From: Leptospira venezuelensis
GTDB taxonomy: Bacteria > Spirochaetota > Leptospiria > Leptospirales > Leptospiraceae
Direction: 5' to 3'
NCBI RefSeq assembly: GCF_002150035.1
Contig: NZ_NETS01000006.1
Coordinates: 62,001 to 126,000, forward strand
DNA length: 64,000 bases
This document shows positions 25,276-35,951 of the stretch, piece by piece. A model generated the notes under the pieces. It had not been told where the DNA came from. It saw nothing but the letters and a program-made list of their open reading frames with translations, and did not search any database. Position numbers and translations under genes: made by a program. How positions within the stretch are numbered: the stretch's first letter is position 1; each line of letters opens with the position of its first letter.

Positions 25276-26822
25276 GAATCGGTTCCCGAAAAAGTTCCCT
25301 CGCAAAATTACAGACCTGCCTCGTACAAGATCGATTGCGTAAATTGTATCCTGAGTTGGAGCTCCAACTTTTTTTCAAGGAAGCAAGCGGCGATCAAGAT
25401 CTGACTACCCCACTTTGGAAAATGGGGAGTAGAGGTGTATTCACTCAAGACTTAACAAAGGAACTTGTCCAAGGAAATGTGGATGTAGTTGTTCACTCCT
25501 TTAAGGATTTGGATATAGAAGGTCATGACGGCACTGAAATTTTAATGGTGCTTCCTCGTGCAGACCAAAGGGATGTTTTACTATTTAAAAGATCTTCTTA
25601 CGAAAATCCTCCTAAAGAAATCAAGATCCATTCTTCTAGTCCAAGAAGAGAATATAATCTTTCTGCATTTCTTCCGAGCGCACTCCCCTCTCGTCTTCAA
25701 AATTTACCGATCAGTTTTCATCCTGTAAGAGGAAATGTGCAGACCAGACTTCGTAAATGGAAGTCCGATCCAGAAGTTTCCGGACTCGTAGTTGCAAAAG
25801 CTGCGATAGATCGACTCCTTGCGGAAAACTTTTCTTTTTCTTCGGATGAAGAATATTCAGAAGTTAGAAAAGAAATTAGATCAGCAATTTCGAATGAACT
25901 GTTTATGGTCCTTCCTTTATCAAAAAATCCGAATGCTCCAGCACAAGGTGCACTAGCTGCGGAGATCCGAAAAGGTGATGAGAAGACAAAAAAACTTTTG
26001 CTTCCACTTGTGAATCAAAAGGAGGAAGCAGCAGTTTTGGAAGAGAGGAAAATTCTCTCTTACTTTGGCGGAGGTTGTCACCAAAAGATCGGAGTTTCCG
26101 TGATTCTTGGTGGGCCTGCTGATTTTCTGTTTGTCCGAGGTAAAACTGACTCAGGTTCAGAGTTGGATGCTTTCGACCGTTGGAATGGAGAAGAATTGCC
26201 AATCCCTTCTTCTTTAGATCTTATATTCCCAAAACCAAGACAAGGTTTCAGAATGCAACGTTCTTCCGTGCAGGCTTCTGTTCCTAAGGAAAAGTTTTGG
26301 TTTGTATCTCGTGCAGATTCTTTGCCAAAGGATTGGGAATTACCGGGACCTGAAACAATCTATATCGTAGCAGGTGCAAAGACCTGGGAAAAATTAGCGT
26401 CCAGAGATATTTGGGTGAATGGTTCCACTGACGGCTTGGGCGAAGAAGACGCAAAAGAAATCGTAAGTTTTTATGAATCCAACCCAGACTTTATCAAACT
26501 CACTCATGAAGAAAGCGATATCATAGAAGGTGTTTGGAAAAGATTCGTGACCTACAAAGTGGATTTTGATTCAGAACAGCCTGATCTTTCTGAATATTCC
26601 CACTTCTTCTGGATGAGTGCTTCACAATTTGATAGAGCTTATAAAAAAAATCCGGAAATAGGATCTCGCATCCATTCTTGCGGGACCGGAGCTACGTATA
26701 AATATATTAGAAAAACATTAGGTGATTCTGCAAAAATTTTTGCATTCCCTAATTTTGAATCCTGGGAAAGAGCCTGCAAGGGCGAAGCTCCGGATTTTCT
26801 TACAAAAAGAGGTGCTTTATGA
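25260..26822 (+). CDS. hemC: Porphobilinogen deaminase / uroporphyrinogen III synthase fusion
   Basis: A 520-residue bifunctional protein. Residues 1-300 are HemC: IGSRKSSLAKLQ (6-17), VHSFKDLD with the active-site Lys-Asp pair, and the dipyrromethane-carrying cysteine C273 in GGGCHQKIG. Residues about 310-520 have the weakly conserved HemD outline, with paired Rossmann-like halves and a conserved-looking CGTGATYKYIRK near the end. The fusion makes hydroxymethylbilane and closes it to uroporphyrinogen III. No separate hemD is present in the operon, which supports the bifunctional reading. It overlaps hemA by 16 bases and hemB by four (ATGA). Confidence 0.92.
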   Translation: MSDVLRIGSRKSSLAKLQTCLVQDRLRKLYPELELQLFFKEASGDQDLTTPLWKMGSRGVFTQDLTKELVQGNVDVVVHSFKDLDIEGHDGTEILMVLPRADQRDVLLFKRSSYENPPKEIKIHSSSPRREYNLSAFLPSALPSRLQNLPISFHPVRGNVQTRLRKWKSDPEVSGLVVAKAAIDRLLAENFSFSSDEEYSEVRKEIRSAISNELFMVLPLSKNPNAPAQGALAAEIRKGDEKTKKLLLPLVNQKEEAAVLEERKILSYFGGGCHQKIGVSVILGGPADFLFVRGKTDSGSELDAFDRWNGEELPIPSSLDLIFPKPRQGFRMQRSSVQASVPKEKFWFVSRADSLPKDWELPGPETIYIVAGAKTWEKLASRDIWVNGSTDGLGEEDAKEIVSFYESNPDFIKLTHEESDIIEGVWKRFVTYKVDFDSEQPDLSEYSHFFWMSASQFDRAYKKNPEIGSRIHSCGTGATYKYIRKTLGDSAKIFAFPNFESWERACKGEAPDFLTKRGAL

Positions 26823-27784
26823 GTTCCGAGAGTTTGTTGGGCCTGAGGAGAAATCGACTCAATGCTCCGCTCAGAAATTTGGTGTCTTCGGAGAGTTTGA
26901 ATCCTAAAAAACTGGTCCAGCCGATCTTTGTGACCGAAAGCCTGAAATCTCCAGAAAAAATGTCTTCCTTACCTGGAGTTTTTCGTGATAGCCAGGATTC
27001 CATTTTATCTCAGATCGAATCGGATCTGAAGGATGGGGTGGAACATTTTCTTTTGTTTCTGGTGCCTGAGAAAAAGTCGGATGATTCTATTCCGAGATCA
27101 TTTTATAAAAACGTAATTGGTAATATTAAATCCAAATTTCCTGAGGCTTTTCTTTGGGTGGATACTTGTCTTTGTTCTTTGACGACTCATGGCCATTGTG
27201 GACTTTTGGATCCGAAAGGTAGAATAGATAATATAAGTTCTGTCAAAAGACTTTCGGAGCTAGCTCTTTGTTATGCAGAGTCAGGTGCGGACGGTATCTC
27301 TCCTTCTGATATGATGGATGGAAGAATAAGGAGTCACAGAAATATTTTGGACTCTAATGGTTTCCAACATGTTCCGATCATGAGTTATTCTACAAAATTC
27401 AAGAGTCATTTTTACGGTCCATTTAGAGAAGCAGCAGAATCTGCCCCAGGTCATGGGGACCGCTCTTCTTACCAAATCGATGTAAGAAACAGAGAGGATT
27501 CTATTCTTTCTTCTGTCAGAGACACGGAAGAAGGAGCTGACCTTTTAATGGTCAAGCCGGGTATGACTTCTATTGATCTGATCTTACCAATCAAAGAACA
27601 AACTGGATTGCCTGTGGGTGCTTACCAAGTAAGTGGAGAATATGCATCTATTGCAATGCTCGCAGAAAATGGATTTTGCAAATTTGAGGATGCACTTAGG
27701 GAAACCTGGCAGGTGTTCTCTAGAGCGGGTGCTTCTTATCTGATCACTTATGCTGCAAGACGAGGAAAGGAGATTTTAGGCTGA
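26819..27784 (+). CDS. hemB: Delta-aminolevulinic acid dehydratase
   Basis: Condenses two aminolevulinate molecules to porphobilinogen. At 321 residues it is full length. The zinc-binding triad is present as DTCLCSLTTHGHC (C117, C119, C127), so it is the Zn-dependent type rather than the Mg type. The two active-site lysines are K193 (SYSTKFKSHFYGPFR) and K246 (LLMVKPG). Allosteric-site and lid residues around APGHGDRSSYQ are conserved. The ATG overlaps the hemC stop by four bases, and its own stop shares one base with the hemL ATG. Confidence 0.97.
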   Translation: MSSESLLGLRRNRLNAPLRNLVSSESLNPKKLVQPIFVTESLKSPEKMSSLPGVFRDSQDSILSQIESDLKDGVEHFLLFLVPEKKSDDSIPRSFYKNVIGNIKSKFPEAFLWVDTCLCSLTTHGHCGLLDPKGRIDNISSVKRLSELALCYAESGADGISPSDMMDGRIRSHRNILDSNGFQHVPIMSYSTKFKSHFYGPFREAAESAPGHGDRSSYQIDVRNREDSILSSVRDTEEGADLLMVKPGMTSIDLILPIKEQTGLPVGAYQVSGEYASIAMLAENGFCKFEDALRETWQVFSRAGASYLITYAARRGKEILG

Positions 27785-29079
27785 TGTTTCCAAGTTCTAA
27801 GGAACTTTTTGAAAGAGCAAAAAAAGTAGCACCGGGTGGCGTACATTCGCCCGTTAGATCCTTTCGTTCTGTAGGAGGAGATCCTGTATTCTTCCAATCC
27901 GGAAAAGGTGCAACACTTACGGATGTTTCCGGAAAAGACTATATAGATTATTGTTTAAGTTTTGGTCCCTTGATCTTGGGTCATAGAGACGAAGATGTCC
28001 AAAAAATCGTGAACGAAACTGCAGAACTTGCTTGGAGTTTCGGAGCGGCAGAACCTTATTCATTGGAACTTGCAGAATGGGTTGTGTCAAAAATCCCTTG
28101 GGTGGAAAAGATCAGATTCGTGAATAGCGGGACCGAGGCAGTAATGAGCGCATTACGTGTGGCTCGTGCTGCTACAGGCAGGGATAAGATCCTGAAATTC
28201 GACGGATGTTATCATGGTCATTTGGATGCATTGCTTGTAAAAGCTGGTTCAGGGCTTGCAGGTGAATCTTCTTCTGATAGCGCCGGAATTGGTTCAGAAC
28301 TAATTAAGAATACTTTAGTTCTTCCTTTGGATGACGAGAAGGCGGTCGAAGAACTTTTTGCAAAGGAAGGTAAAAATATCGCTGCATTAGTTATAGAACC
28401 TTTGCCTGCGAATTACGGTTTATTAATACAAAGAAAAGAATATTTATCCAAGATCGTAGAGATCGCCAGAAAGTACGGAAGCCTTGTGCTCTTTGATGAG
28501 GTGATCAGCGGATTTAGAGTCGGATTAACAGGAATGAGCGGAGAGTTAGGAATATCGCCTGATCTTGTTACTTACGGAAAGATTATCGGCGGTGGATTCC
28601 CAGTTGGTGCTTATGCCGGGAAAGCTGAACTTTTAGATTTGGTTGCTCCTCAGGGACCTGTTTACCAGGCAGGTACATTAAGCGCTAGTCCTTTTGGAAT
28701 GAGAGCCGGTCTTGCTACATTAAGAAAATGTGAAAAAGATAATGTGTGGAATGTTTTGGAAAACCGCACCAAGTCTTTTGTTTCCGGAATGGTCTCTATT
28801 TTAAGGGAAAGGGATCCGGCTGGAGATTGGGATTCCAGCGTTCATTCCTCTTTGTTTTGGTTCCATAAGAAATCCCCCTCCCCTATTCGCACTGTGGACA
28901 AAATTCCAGCGGGCCATAAGGAGGGATTTGCAAAGGTTTTCCATGCTCTTCTTGATGAAGGAATTTATCTGGCCCCTTCCGGTTACGAGGTTGGTTTTTT
29001 AAGCTATGCTCATTCAGATAAAATACTTTCTGAAACATTGGAGAAAGCGGATTCCGCATTAAAAAAATTGAAAGTATGA
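27784..29079 (+). CDS. hemL: Glutamate-1-semialdehyde 2,1-aminomutase
   Basis: A PLP enzyme converting glutamate-1-semialdehyde to 5-aminolevulinate, the second C5-pathway step. At 431 residues it is full length. Visible: PGGVHSPVRSF near the N-terminus, the FVNSGTEAVMSALRVARA phosphate-binding helix, FDGCYHGHLDALLV, LFDEVISGFRVG with the PLP-ring aspartate, and the Schiff-base lysine K266 in VTYGKIIGGGFPVGAY. Having hemA and hemL in one operon confirms that heme is made from glutamate, not from glycine and succinyl-CoA. It overlaps the following kinase gene by four bases. Confidence 0.97.
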   Translation: MFPSSKELFERAKKVAPGGVHSPVRSFRSVGGDPVFFQSGKGATLTDVSGKDYIDYCLSFGPLILGHRDEDVQKIVNETAELAWSFGAAEPYSLELAEWVVSKIPWVEKIRFVNSGTEAVMSALRVARAATGRDKILKFDGCYHGHLDALLVKAGSGLAGESSSDSAGIGSELIKNTLVLPLDDEKAVEELFAKEGKNIAALVIEPLPANYGLLIQRKEYLSKIVEIARKYGSLVLFDEVISGFRVGLTGMSGELGISPDLVTYGKIIGGGFPVGAYAGKAELLDLVAPQGPVYQAGTLSASPFGMRAGLATLRKCEKDNVWNVLENRTKSFVSGMVSILRERDPAGDWDSSVHSSLFWFHKKSPSPIRTVDKIPAGHKEGFAKVFHALLDEGIYLAPSGYEVGFLSYAHSDKILSETLEKADSALKKLKV

Positions 29080-30001
29080 AGGTCTTCGATTCTAAAAAGA
29101 TTGTTTTATCAGTAATCTGGGTTTTGACCACGGTGTCTCTCGGTGTCTGGTGGCTTTTTTTGGGATTAAGGCAAAATAGAATGGCGACTGAACTTGCTTC
29201 TCGCCTTGGATCTCAGATCGATATTGATTTTTTAGAAAAATTAGAAAGACAAAGTTCCATGATTAAGATGGAAGGAACCTTCTTCTTGTTTTTATTGGTG
29301 AGCGGTGGAGCAACCTTGATTTTGCTTACCTTACGAGAAGAAAAAAGGAACAAACTCATTCACGATTTTTTCTCCACAGTTACTCACGAAATGAAAACAC
29401 CTTTAGCAAGTCTTAGATTACAAGCGGAGAGCTTGCTTGAAGAGGGTGTGGATGCGGGAAAAGACAAGCTTCTTCACAGATTGCTCAAGGACTCAGATAG
29501 AATAGAATCTCAGATGAACAAGGCTCTGTATCTTGCGAGTCTTATGAGAGCGGAAGGATTATATTTAGAAGAGTTGGATCTCCAGGATTGGGAAGAAAGT
29601 CTAAGAGAAGAATGGTCCGAGTTGGACATTCAGACAGAATGGAAAGAAACCAAAGTGTTGGCGGACAGAAGAGCACTCGAAAGTATTTTTAGAAATCTTT
29701 TGGAAAACTCCGTACAACATGGAAGGGCTACAAAGGTAAAAATTCTTTCAGAGCCTGTTTCCGGAAATAAGATTAAGTTCAAATTCGAAGACAATGGAAA
29801 AGGTTTTTCTGGTGATTTTAAATTATTGGGAAGATTATTCTTAAGACATACAAGCACAAGCGGAACGGGCGTTGGATTGTATATTGCGGAAAAATTGGCT
29901 GGGATGATGGGAGGAAATTTTTCCGTCCAAAATTCTGAGTCTGGAGGATTTTTAGCAGAGCTTATTCTACCCTCCTATTCCTCTCAACGGAGGAACAGCG
30001 T

Positions 30002-30005
<4 letters not shown>
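29076..30005 (+). CDS. hemK: Sensor histidine kinase of the heme regulon
   Basis: A 309-residue kinase with two membrane helices (about 10-30 and 67-86) flanking a short loop of some 35 residues. It then has a HisKA domain with the phospho-acceptor H104 in STVTHEMKTPLAS, an N-box RNLLENSVQHG, and G-boxes DNGKGFSG and GTGVGLYIAEKL. The tiny extracytoplasmic loop suggests that it senses something in the membrane or directly beside it. Position inside the hem operon, directly before the response regulator, matches the Leptospira HemKR system, which activates heme synthesis and represses heme breakdown. The name is shared with unrelated methyltransferases elsewhere. Confidence 0.92.
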
Positions 30006-30686
<681 letters not shown>

Positions 30687-30694
<8 letters not shown>

Positions 30695-31709
30695 TGCTAG
30701 ATTCCAAGCAGCACTTAAATTAGAACCTCAGGCAACTCCTCCGATCTGGATGATGCGCCAGGCGGGCCGTTATCATTGGCATTATCAAAATTTAAGAAAA
30801 AAACATTCTTTCGAAGAATTATGTAAGGTCCCCGAACTTGCAGCAGAGGTTGCTTTTGGGCCTGTGGATGACTTTGATTTTGATACTGCGATTTTATTTT
30901 CTGATATTCTTTTTCCATTAGAAGCATTTGGGATGGGATTACGTTTCGGAGATGAAGGTCCAAAACTAGGCTGGCATCTTTCCACATTGGAAGATCTGAA
31001 TAAGTTTTACCCATTGGAACAAGCAGTAGAATTTATGGGATTTCAGAGAGAGGCTGTGATTCGCACCAGAAAGAGGATTTCAAAAGATAAGTCTTTAATA
31101 GGTTTCGTGGGCGGGCCATGGACTCTGTTCTGTTATGCAACTCAGGGAAAACATGATGGAAATCTAATACTTCCTAAGATTTCTCCAAAGTTAAGAGAAG
31201 GTTTTTACGAGAAGATTCTTGCGTTATTGAAAGAAAATATCCGCTTACAATTGGAAGGTGGTGCGGAGATTGTAATGATTTTTGATACTGCTGCCGGAGA
31301 CGCTTCCCCTGCATTCTTCCAAGAAGCGATATTACCTACCATCAAAGTTTTAGTAGAGGCTTTTCCCGGTAAGATAGGTTATTATGCTAAAAATCTTGCC
31401 CCAGGTTCTTTGAAATCGCTTAGGGGAATTTCCGGTCTGACTGGATTCGGGATGGACCATAGAACGGATATCGTGGAATTTTTAGGGAATGGTTCTCATT
31501 TTGTGCAGGGAAATTTTGATCAGGCATTATTATTTATGGAACCTGGAGAATTTAAGGAATATTTAAATCGTTGGATCCGTCCGTTTTTGGATCTGGCTCC
31601 TGAAAAAAGAGCAGGATGGGTTTGCGGTTTAGGGCACGGGGTTCTGCCTAAAACTCCGGAAGCGAATATTAGAACTTTCGTCAGTAAGATACGTGAGGCA
31701 TTCGTATGA
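30687..31709 (+). CDS. hemE: Uroporphyrinogen decarboxylase
   Basis: Removes four acetate carboxyls from uroporphyrinogen III to give coproporphyrinogen III. At 340 residues it is full length. The signature WMMRQAGRYHWHYQ near the N-terminus carries the substrate-binding arginines. FSDILFPLEAFGMGL holds the catalytic aspartate. VGGPWTLFCYA, FDTAAGDASP and the C-terminal GLGHGVLPKTPEANI are all family blocks. The coding start overlaps hemR by eight bases and the stop overlaps hemN by four (ATGA), so it is a central member of the operon. Confidence 0.97.
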
Positions 31710-33055
31710 GCTTCAAATCTGATTTAATTAGAAAATACGATGTCCCGGCACCTAGATACACTAGTTATCCAACTGTGCCCTATTGGGAAGACAATCCAAC
31801 TAGAGAAGAATGGATAGATGCGCTTCGTAGAAGATTGGTTCCGGATGATTCTTCTGTAGCATTGTACCTTCATATTCCATTTTGTGAGACTCTTTGTTCT
31901 TTCTGCGGATGTAATACTTCTATTACTAAGAACCATTCTGTAGAAGATCCTTATGTAGAAACAGTTCTGCAAGAATTCAAAAAATATCAGGAAGAACTTC
32001 CCGAGCTCACTAAGCGTGAACTGAGAGAATTGCATTTAGGCGGTGGCTCCCCTACTTACCTTTCTGAAGCCAATTTAGAAAGTCTTTTAAAGCCTATTTT
32101 AGATTCTTGGAATGTGTCTGATTCTCCGGAATTCTCCTTAGAAGTAGACCCAAGGAGGACTAGACTTACTCAACTAGAAGTATTAGCAAAATACGGATTT
32201 AGAAGGATCAGTTTAGGCGTCCAGGACTTCGATCCTGAAGTACAAAGATTAGTAAATCGTATCCAGCCTTACGAATTGACTGAAGCGATTACGCAAGGGT
32301 CTCGCAAATTAGGATATGATTCGGTAAACTTCGATTTGATCTATGGACTTCCAAAACAAACCAAAGAGAGTATGAAGGAAACAATCCGGAAAACTTTGGA
32401 ACTTAGACCGGATCGTATCGCATTCTACAGTTATGCTCATGTTCCTTGGATCAAAGCTGCACAAAGATTATTCACTGAAGATGATCTTCCAAAGGGAGAA
32501 GAGAAAAGAGAACTCTATGAGATTGGAAGAGAGCTTTTCTTAAGGGCAGGATATAAAGAAATTGGAATGGACCATTTTGCGTTAGAGTCCGATTCCTTAT
32601 ACACTGCTTACCAGAATGGGAATCTTCATCGAAATTTTATGGGTTATACAACCAAGTCCACTGACCTACTTTTAGGTTTAGGTGTGTCTGCAATTTCAGA
32701 TAGTTGGGATTGTTTCTATCAGAACGAAAAGATATTGAAAAAGTACCAAAGAAGAATTTCGGAAAATGGGCAGGCTATACTCAGGGGACATAAATTGAAT
32801 TCTGAAGATCTGCTCCAAAGAGAACTCATTCTAAAACTTTCTACTCTTGGAAAAGTAGAGGTTCCTGATCCGATTTTTGAAGAGGTTCGCCTCTATTTGG
32901 CCAGTATGGAAGACGATAATTTAATAGAATGGAAAGGAAAAACCCTTGTCTTAACTGAACTAGGAAAACCTTTCTTAAGGAATGCATGCACAGGTCTGGA
33001 CATGCGTTTGAGAAGAAAAAGTCCTGAAACCAAGGTATTTTCTCAGTCTATTTGA
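31706..33055 (+). CDS. hemN: Oxygen-independent coproporphyrinogen III dehydrogenase
   Basis: A radical-SAM enzyme turning coproporphyrinogen III into protoporphyrinogen IX without oxygen. The 4Fe-4S cluster cysteines are C60, C64 and C67, with the extra C69 typical of true HemN (FCETLCSFCGC). The second SAM site is in HLGGGSPTYL, and ISLGVQDF and NFDLIYGLPKQT follow. At 449 residues the C-terminal HemN domain is complete, unlike the shorter HemW. It is the last gene of the operon; 123 bases follow before the next gene, with no clear intrinsic terminator. Confidence 0.95.
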   Translation: MSFKSDLIRKYDVPAPRYTSYPTVPYWEDNPTREEWIDALRRRLVPDDSSVALYLHIPFCETLCSFCGCNTSITKNHSVEDPYVETVLQEFKKYQEELPELTKRELRELHLGGGSPTYLSEANLESLLKPILDSWNVSDSPEFSLEVDPRRTRLTQLEVLAKYGFRRISLGVQDFDPEVQRLVNRIQPYELTEAITQGSRKLGYDSVNFDLIYGLPKQTKESMKETIRKTLELRPDRIAFYSYAHVPWIKAAQRLFTEDDLPKGEEKRELYEIGRELFLRAGYKEIGMDHFALESDSLYTAYQNGNLHRNFMGYTTKSTDLLLGLGVSAISDSWDCFYQNEKILKKYQRRISENGQAILRGHKLNSEDLLQRELILKLSTLGKVEVPDPIFEEVRLYLASMEDDNLIEWKGKTLVLTELGKPFLRNACTGLDMRLRRKSPETKVFSQSI

Positions 33056-33178
33056 CTCTCTTTCTGAAATATTTGGGTCCAATAGCTGTTTCTTCCCTTG
33101 GGGGACGCATCTGGAAATTAATTTCTTTTCGTCCAATATTTTGGGGACTTTAGTGGTGTAACACTTTTTCGTTTTGAA

Positions 33179-34144
33179 ATGTTATCTTTGCATTTAAAAA
33201 AAATTATTCCGATCCTATTGATCGTTTTTGCCCCTGTCGGCATCTTTCCTGTTACTGTTCTGTTGAGAGAAGGTGGAAAAGTAAAAGGGGATATCATAAC
33301 TCAAAACCAACATTCTGTTCTTCTCCAAACAGAATCAGGAAAACGTAAAGTAGATAAAGACCTAATCCTTAAAATACTTTTCCAAGATGTAAACGACGAC
33401 GAAGAGGAAAAGATCCGTAAAGAGGAAGAAGATAAGCTTGCTTCAGAAAAAAAGGAACAAGAAGACAAAGAAGCTGCCGAGAGACATCTGGAAGAAGAAA
33501 AACAAAAAGAAGAAGATCTGAAAAAACAAGCAGCAGCGGAAGAAGAAGCCCGCCGTTTGGAAGAACTTCGTAAACAAGAGGCAAAACGTCCGCTAAATGC
33601 ACTCATGAGATCTGCAGTCGTGCCAGGCTGGGGTCAATATTATACTGATAGAAAGTTCCAGTCACTTCTCTACCCTACCCTATTTGCAGCAGCGGCATTT
33701 GTCGCTTACGATAAGTTTAGGGTGTATAGAACTTCCGTAAAAGAATATGGAGATCTCGGAAATCCGTATACAAGAGAAAGCCTTACTCTTGCAGCGATTG
33801 GTCAGGCTCAAGCTGCTGCTACTCCGTCTTTATCTCCAATTGATGCTTATTTAGCGAATCAATCTAGTCAGGTTCAGTTAAAAAGAGAAGAAGCAGATAA
33901 AAACTTCAATGAATACCAAGGCGCCTTATATGTGTTAGGCGGGATTTATCTTTTAAACCTAATTGATTCTTATATTTTTGCAAATTCTGTCAAATCGGTC
34001 GTTCAGTTCTCAGACGGCCAAAGCAAGGGAATGGTAATATCTGCAATGCCATCTAGTGTTGGAGCAGGAAGTGGGTTTTCCAGCAACGGAACCTTCTCTG
34101 GGATGGAAACAAAATACACAATGGGTTACAGATTAGATTTCTGA
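33179..34144 (+). CDS. Exported DUF5683-type protein with coiled coil
   Basis: A 321-residue protein. A signal peptide (about 1-25, ending IFPVTV) is followed by a beta-rich stretch (REGGKVKGDIITQNQHSVL). Residues about 72-135 are a Lys/Glu-rich coiled coil with runs such as EEKQKEEDLKKQ. The last part (about 138-321) begins with LMRSAVVPGWGQYYTDRKFQ, the hallmark of DUF5683, and has hydrophobic helices near 160-180 and 248-265. It is probably an envelope protein whose DUF5683 part sits in a membrane. Function unknown. It is between hemN and hemG but separated from both by 80-120 bases. Confidence 0.8.
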   Translation: MLSLHLKKIIPILLIVFAPVGIFPVTVLLREGGKVKGDIITQNQHSVLLQTESGKRKVDKDLILKILFQDVNDDEEEKIRKEEEDKLASEKKEQEDKEAAERHLEEEKQKEEDLKKQAAAEEEARRLEELRKQEAKRPLNALMRSAVVPGWGQYYTDRKFQSLLYPTLFAAAAFVAYDKFRVYRTSVKEYGDLGNPYTRESLTLAAIGQAQAAATPSLSPIDAYLANQSSQVQLKREEADKNFNEYQGALYVLGGIYLLNLIDSYIFANSVKSVVQFSDGQSKGMVISAMPSSVGAGSGFSSNGTFSGMETKYTMGYRLDF

Positions 34145-34225
34145 TCTTGATAAAAACTTTTCTCCCTTTTAAAAGAAAATCTAGGATTTTATTGCCAATA
34201 GTTTCCATTCCATTACTTTGTATCT

Positions 34226-35530
34226 GTGGCGAAATGGGTTCCTGATCATATAATAATCGGCGCAGGCTTTACTGGCCTTCTGCATGCATTCCTTTCTTTA
34301 GAGAAAGGTGAGTCCGTACTAATATTAGAAAAAAAGGAAAGTTCAGGAGGCCTGATCCGCTCTGTGCGAACCGAATACGGGATTGTAGAACGAGCGGCTA
34401 ATGGAATCTTAAATTGTTGGGAGTTAGAAAGTCTTGCTTCTCGTTTAGGGTTGGATATCCTACTTTCAAACCCTGCATCTAAAAAACGTTATATTTTTTC
34501 AGACGGAAAGATGAGAAGAATGCCTCTTTCTATTCCGGAAATAGCCTCTCTTGCATTTTCGGTTTTAACTGTACCTGCTCAACCCCTTCCTGGTGAATCC
34601 ATTTATAAATGGGGCAAAAGAGTATTGGGGGAAAAAACTCTAAGTAAAATTTTAGAACCTGCATTAGGCGGAATTTATGCAGGTGATTTAGATGCTATGT
34701 CTGCAGAGCTTGTGCTTGGAAAATTTTTACCGGAACAGGCTCCTCTTTGGAAAAATATTCTGCATCTTAGAAATTTAAAAAAGGGAAAACCAAAACTTCT
34801 TCCAGGAAGAAGAGGAACCGTAAGTTTTAGAGGCGGTATCGGGACTTTACTCGGAGCTTTAGAAGCGAGAGTTTCTTCTCAGGGAAAAATCAAATATAAT
34901 CAGGACATTTCTAGCTTAAAAGAGTTAAGAGCGACTTATCCGAAATCGAAGATCACTATAGCGACTAATCTTGGAACCGCATTAAAACTTTTAAAATCCG
35001 AATATAAGGAATTCAAGTCCTACCAAGGAATGTTGGACACCTTGCCTATAGTAAGTGTCACCCGATTTGGAAAAGATTCTATTCTAAATGGAAAAAAGGG
35101 ATTTGGAGTATTATTCCCCAAAGATCATAAAAGTTTTTCTTCCGAATTAGGAATCAGATCCAGAGGAATTTTATTTAACGATTTTATTTTCTCCGGTAGA
35201 ACTTCTGAGGGAATACATTCGGAAACTTTTATTATGGGCGGCGCAGGCGATCGGGAAATTTCTTCCAAAACGGAAGAGGATATCATTTCAGTAGTGGAAG
35301 AGGATCGCAAAAAACTATTTCCCGAAAGTGGGATCCCATTGAATCACTATGTGACTGTTTGGAAAGATGCACTTCCTGTGTATGGGCCGCAACTTTACGC
35401 ATTCAATCGGGACTTGGATCGGATTCTTCCTCCTGAAGTAAGGGTAGAAGGCAATTTTAGAAACGGGATCGGTTTAAAATCCATCCTGGAGCGGGCCTTC
35501 TATTTGTATAATCCTGATGTTTCAACCTGA
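34226..35530 (+). CDS. hemG: Protoporphyrinogen oxidase, HemY-type
   Basis: An FAD-dependent enzyme for the penultimate heme step. It starts at GTG 34226. The dinucleotide-binding motif IIIGAGFTGLLHAFL sits near the N-terminus, followed by LILEKKESSGGLIRSV with the ribose-binding glutamate. The C-terminal FAD motif is degenerate but visible around RVEGNFRNGIGLKSIL. At 434 residues it is the length of the oxygen-dependent HemY family, in a bacterium that also has the oxygen-independent HemN. It supplies protoporphyrin IX to the ferrochelatase encoded 2 kb downstream on the other strand. Naming in Leptospira varies between hemG and hemY. Confidence 0.85.
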   Translation: MAKWVPDHIIIGAGFTGLLHAFLSLEKGESVLILEKKESSGGLIRSVRTEYGIVERAANGILNCWELESLASRLGLDILLSNPASKKRYIFSDGKMRRMPLSIPEIASLAFSVLTVPAQPLPGESIYKWGKRVLGEKTLSKILEPALGGIYAGDLDAMSAELVLGKFLPEQAPLWKNILHLRNLKKGKPKLLPGRRGTVSFRGGIGTLLGALEARVSSQGKIKYNQDISSLKELRATYPKSKITIATNLGTALKLLKSEYKEFKSYQGMLDTLPIVSVTRFGKDSILNGKKGFGVLFPKDHKSFSSELGIRSRGILFNDFIFSGRTSEGIHSETFIMGGAGDREISSKTEEDIISVVEEDRKKLFPESGIPLNHYVTVWKDALPVYGPQLYAFNRDLDRILPPEVRVEGNFRNGIGLKSILERAFYLYNPDVST

Positions 35531-35947
35531 TTAGCTGGCAAATTTTTTCATTAAAATTTCTTTTAGCTCTTCCAAATCTTTTTTGATCCAATTGGAATCC
35601 TCTTCGAATTTTTCGGAGGTCATTCCTTCAGTTTGGAATAATGTAAAAATTAGTTCACTCCCCTCTCCATTTTCTATGATTCTTAGAGGGTTATAAGATA
35701 TATTTTCTGGGTTAAAAATTACATAATGATCCAAGATGCCATATTGGTTTTTATCTGTGAATCTTGCAGTCAATTTGCCCATTGGAGAGTCAATGGACCA
35801 ATCTCCATTTTTTAATGGGGAGATAGATTTGCATAAGCCAGATGCCCATTCTGGAAAATTTTTAGGTTCTGAAAGATATTCGTAAGCTGTCTTTTGAGTA
35901 ACGGGGATCGTAATGCTAATATGTTTTGTATTTTTTGTCTTTAACAT
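35531..35947 (-). CDS. SRPBCC-fold protein
   Basis: A 138-residue protein of the START/Bet v1-like (polyketide cyclase) fold. Visible: the opening helix-strand TAYEYLSEPKNFPEWASG, a series of amphipathic strands, and the long C-terminal helix (SNWIKKDLEELKEILMKKF). It begins four bases after the ECF sigma-factor gene and is probably its co-transcribed third partner. The hydrophobic cavity could bind a small lipid-like ligand. The ligand is unknown. It converges with hemG, the two stops being adjacent. Confidence 0.8.
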   Translation of the reverse strand: MLKTKNTKHISITIPVTQKTAYEYLSEPKNFPEWASGLCKSISPLKNGDWSIDSPMGKLTARFTDKNQYGILDHYVIFNPENISYNPLRIIENGEGSELIFTLFQTEGMTSEKFEEDSNWIKKDLEELKEILMKKFAS

Positions 35948-35951
35948 TTGT

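Noticed and set aside
33301..33606. A Ser-rich minus-strand frame opposite the coiled-coil protein
   Set aside because: It is the antisense image of the Lys/Glu-rich coding repeat (GAA/AAG runs read as TTC/CTT) in the plus-strand gene.
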